From assembly GCF_945873775.1 (NCBI RefSeq), contig NZ_CAMCEC010000008.1, forward strand, positions 49,734 to 113,733: 64,000 bases of DNA. Direction: 5' to 3'. Positions 60,819 through 64,000 of the stretch are shown piece by piece. The notes below the pieces were generated by a model. The model did no database searches, was not told the DNA's origin, and was given only the letters and a program-made list of their open reading frames with translations. A program made the translations under genes and the position numbers. Source of the stretch: an uncultured Treponema sp. GTDB lineage: Bacteria > Spirochaetota > Spirochaetia > Treponematales > Treponemataceae. Position 1 is the first letter of the stretch, and each line of letters opens with the position of its first letter.

Positions 60819-61712
60819 TTATAAGCTGTTTTTAATTTTAAAAAGTAATTTATAAAGGTTAAAAACAGCCAGCAAATATTTTGCAAAGTTTGCAGCATTT
60901 GGATTATATTTGAAAATTATTTTCATCTCATCTTTTGGATTTTTCCTTGTTTTGCAGACAAAAGATGCTTTTTTCCTAAAAAAACTTTCGACAATTTCCG
61001 GGTCAGAAAGAATTGCCTCTTTGTGTTTTTCAAAAAGCATTTCCATTCCTCTTACACCTTTTTGAGGATTTTTTGTTATGGAATCTTTTTGCTGGTAGAC
61101 ATCAACAAGAACTGCTTGCTGATAATATAATTTATATTTTTTTACTAAATCAAGGGAGAGTGCCCAGTCTGTAAATCTAGGTTGGTTTTCATCAAATAGA
61201 ACATATTTAAAACATTCTGCTTTTCCAATGATTGTCTGGGATGTAGTACAGTTGTATTTTAATAATTGCTTATATGAAATAAGACCTTCCTTTACTAATT
61301 TCTCATTTGGATGATTATATAAATATTTGTGAGTATCTTCATCGTTTACAGCAGTTTGACAGCACAGAACATCAGCGTTGACTTCTTTCAACTTATTTAT
61401 TTGAACTTTTAGTTTATTTAAACGCCATATATCATCGCTGTCGTGGTGGGCGATATATTCTCCAGTGCTTGCTTTTATGCCAGTGTTTCTTGCCGCGTTT
61501 TGCCCTTTGTTTTCAGAGTGTCTGATAATTTTCAGCCTTTTGTCATTGATTTGTTCAAGAATACTGATTGTATCATCAGTCGAGCAGTCGTCAACGACAA
61601 TCAGCTCGATATTCTTGTAAGTCTGATTCAAGACAGAGTTTACCGAGGCTAAAATTGTATTTCTTCTGTTGTAAGTCGGAATAATTACAGATACTAATGG
61701 TTCGTTTTGCAT
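60819..61712 (-). CDS. Family 2 glycosyltransferase
   Basis: A 297-residue GT-A enzyme. SVIIPTYNRRNTILASVNSVL and ELIVVDDCSTDDT bind the nucleotide; HHDSDD (about 94-99) is the metal-binding DxD region; NKGQNAARNTGI is typical of GT2. No membrane segment, but a basic, hydrophobic C-terminus. Encoded next to a GT32-like gene and convergent with the Dlt-like operon, so it probably builds a surface glycan. Sugar and acceptor unknown. Confidence 0.87.
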   Translation of the reverse strand: MQNEPLVSVIIPTYNRRNTILASVNSVLNQTYKNIELIVVDDCSTDDTISILEQINDKRLKIIRHSENKGQNAARNTGIKASTGEYIAHHDSDDIWRLNKLKVQINKLKEVNADVLCCQTAVNDEDTHKYLYNHPNEKLVKEGLISYKQLLKYNCTTSQTIIGKAECFKYVLFDENQPRFTDWALSLDLVKKYKLYYQQAVLVDVYQQKDSITKNPQKGVRGMEMLFEKHKEAILSDPEIVESFFRKKASFVCKTRKNPKDEMKIIFKYNPNAANFAKYLLAVFNLYKLLFKIKNSL

Positions 61713-61752
61713 GATTTATTTCCAAATGGATTTTATTGGGATTTTTCTTCAC

Positions 61753-62688
61753 TTATTCAGGATTGTAACATGAAAAAGGCTGTTTTGTTTCATTCTCTTC
61801 TAAAAAATATCCGTAAAGAGTTTTTTTGCCGTTTATCTCTTTTTTATAATCCCTTTTCCAGTTAAGTTTGAAAAAGGTGGATTTGGATAGAATATTGTCT
61901 AAAAGTTCTTTTGAATATTCATCATTAAAATGTTTGTCGAGTTCTTTTATGCCTTGATTGTTGAGCGGCACGGAATCTACAAGTTTCTTGAAATCTAGAA
62001 TATTGTTGTATCCGGTAAGCATTACATAGTCAATGAAAAAATAATCAATCAGCTTGCTGTATTTTTCCCAATATGAGAAGAATATGTCGCGGCAAAAACT
62101 GTGTATAATCGAATTTTTTTGTCCGGCTTGGCAGAAACCTGTCCATTTTCCTTTCGCGATTTTGCTTGTTGAATTTTCATAGTGAATTGAAAAATACGGA
62201 AGTTCAAAGCAATACTCAGGAATTTCTCTCGACACAAAAATTGTTGCATCAAGCCAAAGCCCGCCATTTTTGGAAATAAGAGCCATACGGAGAATGTCGG
62301 AGAAATGGGTAAGGGTGATAATGCCTTTTTTTAATTTTTCTATGATGTAATCGGGAATATCTGCATAATTTTTCCAGTTTTCTTTTGTGATTAAAACAAC
62401 TGGATGATTTTTTGCATTTTTTGTTATGCTGTCAATACATTTTTTTACAAGAAGTGGCGCGGCGTCATAGCCCTGCCACCAGAATATCCATATATTACCA
62501 ACATTTTCAGAAAATTTTTCTTTCATAAAAAATCGGCTTTCTTCTGTATGATTCCTGTATTTTTCTATAATTGCTGAAAAATCTTTTTCAATGAATTTTT
62601 CTATTACAGAATTTGGGATTATGAAGCTACATATTTTAGAAAGTTTGTTGAAGAGTTTCTTTTTTAAAATTAGTAGAATGATTTTCAT
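61753..62688 (-). CDS. Capsular polysaccharide synthesis-type glycosyltransferase (GT32-like)
   Basis: A 311-residue protein. IWIFWWQGYDAAPLLVKKCIDS and FSDILRMALISKNGGLWLDA, with the metal-binding Asp, match the capsular polysaccharide synthesis family related to GT32. The start at 62688 overlaps the end of the YfhO-like gene by 53 bases, so a shorter start is possible, although the N-terminal helix looks genuine. Likely cytoplasmic-face transferase for the same surface polymer. Confidence 0.75.
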   Translation of the reverse strand: MKIILLILKKKLFNKLSKICSFIIPNSVIEKFIEKDFSAIIEKYRNHTEESRFFMKEKFSENVGNIWIFWWQGYDAAPLLVKKCIDSITKNAKNHPVVLITKENWKNYADIPDYIIEKLKKGIITLTHFSDILRMALISKNGGLWLDATIFVSREIPEYCFELPYFSIHYENSTSKIAKGKWTGFCQAGQKNSIIHSFCRDIFFSYWEKYSKLIDYFFIDYVMLTGYNNILDFKKLVDSVPLNNQGIKELDKHFNDEYSKELLDNILSKSTFFKLNWKRDYKKEINGKKTLYGYFLEENETKQPFSCYNPE

Positions 62689-63970
62689 AATTTTTATTAA
62701 CCTTTATTTTTCGTTTTATATTTAAAATCAAAAAAACAAAAAATGCTATAGCAGTTACAATTGCCCCCAAAATAGAATAATTATTTGTATAAGTTAATTC
62801 TATATTATGATTTCCTTTTGGTATAGCAAGTTCCATAAAAGCTGTTTTTGCAAGTTTTATTTCAACTTTGTTTCCATCAATTTTTGCTTTCCAGAATTTA
62901 GAATATGGAATAGAAAGAAAAACACTGCTGTCATTTGAGAAATTTGCTTCTGCAGCAAGTGTGTTGCAGCCTATTTTTACATTTTCAATATGCTCACCGC
63001 TTAAAGCCAAGCCAAACGGCGAAAATTCTGTGTTTCTAAATATCTTATATTCAAGATATTTTTCTCCAGTGTCTTTAAAAAATTGCGGGATTTCATTTTC
63101 CTTGTTTTCTGGAACGAGATAATATTTTACATTGAAAAGCTTGAAAAGTTCTGAATGTAATTCAAGACCGTGTGAACTTAATGCATTTCCAGTTAAATTC
63201 TTTTCTTTATAAAAATCATATAAAAGTCCATTATTTATAGACCAATAGTATGTTGTTCCTTTTATTCCGATAACGGCAGGAACATTTGGACTTTGTAAAT
63301 TCGAGGTTTCAATTCTATAAAAGTCATTGTCATTTGTTTTTATAGGAGTCGTATATTCTTGTAATAATAGGGAAAATTGTTTTTGAGTTGGAGTGTTATG
63401 CAGATAATCCAAACCTTTTGGTGCATATCTGAAATTTCCTTGAAAAATTGCAGAAAATATAATCATCACAAAATAGAGTACTTTTGTTGATTTCTTAAAA
63501 TAATAGAAGATAAATAGAAGTAAAGTGCATAAAAAAAGAACAATATACGCCAGAAAAAACTGTTCTCGAACATCTTTGCTTACAAGTGAAAGAGCAAAAA
63601 CAAAAAAACTGATGGCAAAACAAGTGATAAGAATATTTTTTATTTCCTTGAAATTGGAATTTGTAGCTATTGGAATTGCATAAACAATACCTATTGCAAT
63701 AACAAAACTGAATGCAAATCCCCATCTGTTTGAAACATATGAAAAACCATTGAATATACATCCGAAAACTGGAAAAAGAAAGAATATTATTCCTATGGAA
63801 AGGAATATTTTTATCTGTTTAGCAATTTTATCTTTCATTGTAAAAAGAATTATAATTAATGGAAGAGCGGGTGCTGCATATCCAAATGTTGAATAAGAGC
63901 CAAATGTTGATGGAGCTATAAATCCAAGAATCATTTTTATGTAGTAATTTGTTCTATATATAAGAGTTAA
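62636..63970 (-). CDS. YfhO-like polytopic membrane protein, 5' end missing
   Basis: The coding frame runs off the true contig end (445 codons remain). The few codons beyond 63970 come from adapter sequence, so the GTG at 63985 is false. The visible part has about eight membrane segments in its first 200 residues, with the family-like NGFSYVSNRWGFAFSF, then a large outer domain and a final membrane helix (LGAIVTAIAFFVFLILNI). YfhO-type proteins (GT-C related) are linked to glycosylation of teichoic or surface polymers. It fits the glycan context of its neighbours. Confidence 0.72.
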   Translation of the reverse strand, partial: LTLIYRTNYYIKMILGFIAPSTFGSYSTFGYAAPALPLIIILFTMKDKIAKQIKIFLSIGIIFFLFPVFGCIFNGFSYVSNRWGFAFSFVIAIGIVYAIPIATNSNFKEIKNILITCFAISFFVFALSLVSKDVREQFFLAYIVLFLCTLLLFIFYYFKKSTKVLYFVMIIFSAIFQGNFRYAPKGLDYLHNTPTQKQFSLLLQEYTTPIKTNDNDFYRIETSNLQSPNVPAVIGIKGTTYYWSINNGLLYDFYKEKNLTGNALSSHGLELHSELFKLFNVKYYLVPENKENEIPQFFKDTGEKYLEYKIFRNTEFSPFGLALSGEHIENVKIGCNTLAAEANFSNDSSVFLSIPYSKFWKAKIDGNKVEIKLAKTAFMELAIPKGNHNIELTYTNNYSILGAIVTAIAFFVFLILNIKRKIKVNKNYENHSTNFKKETLQQTF

Positions 63971-64000
63971 AGATCGGAAGAGCACACGTCTGAACTCCAG
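63971..64000. other. Illumina TruSeq adapter sequence (assembly artefact)
   Basis: The last 30 bases begin AGATCGGAAGAGCACACGTC and continue exactly as the TruSeq read-1 adapter. They are not genomic and should be trimmed. Confidence 0.97.

Overview
The window looks like a chromosomal contig end from a host-associated spirochaete of the genus Treponema. The evidence is AT-rich DNA, a flagellar cluster beside rpsP-khpA-rimM-trmD-rplS, an [FeFe]-hydrogenase-like protein fused to a chemotaxis module, superoxide reductase with ferritin, and several proteins of Treponema-restricted type. The last 30 bases match the Illumina TruSeq adapter, so the real sequence stops at about 63970 and the piece is probably an assembled short-read or metagenomic contig.

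Layout. 1-5265: tail of a defence-type operon with a Z1-domain SF2 helicase (5' end missing), a GHKL/MORC-like ATPase and two unrecognised proteins. 5266-6969: an eight-unit 22-bp tandem repeat array, then an XRE regulator and an ImmA-like metallopeptidase. 6970-17891: accessory metabolism, with an HU-like protein, sucrose use (GH32 and fructokinase), a membrane-anchored HTH regulator, desulfoferrodoxin plus ferritin, a VUT-family transporter plus SDR, MazEF, a secreted M15 peptidase and the hydrogenase-MCP protein. 18014-25589: arginine biosynthesis (argJBD, argG) with ARG boxes; argR with its own boxes lies at 39640-40161. 25590-39643: tpiA, a split chromate transporter, an ASKHA protein, prfA-prmC-methyltransferase, a decayed Fe-ADH paralogue, and a zinc-type ABC transporter with gph and mutS2. 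40171-53616: a large secreted protein, pgi, tatD, tRNA-Leu(UAA), a flagella-linked cluster (FliK-like, FhlB, YraN and a small FlgM-like gene), the rpsP-rplS operon, galK and rny.

53688-63970 is a surface-polymer region. It has a candidate PD-(D/E)XK protein, then a five-gene operon resembling dltDBAC but with a fold-III PLP decarboxylase between the adenylation enzyme and the carrier protein. Two glycosyltransferases and a YfhO-like membrane protein follow on the other strand. My inference is that an amino acid is loaded on the carrier, possibly decarboxylated there, and passed by the MBOAT/SGNH pair to a surface glycan. This is the most novel-looking system in the window.

Regulation. Many promoters close to consensus can be read directly. 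At several genes the -10 hexamer ends only 6-11 bases before an ATG that lacks a Shine-Dalgarno, which suggests frequent leaderless transcription. Arginine genes carry TNNATWWWWATNNA operators overlapping their promoters. A palindromic dispersed repeat occurs three times, once supplying the stop codon of a gene.
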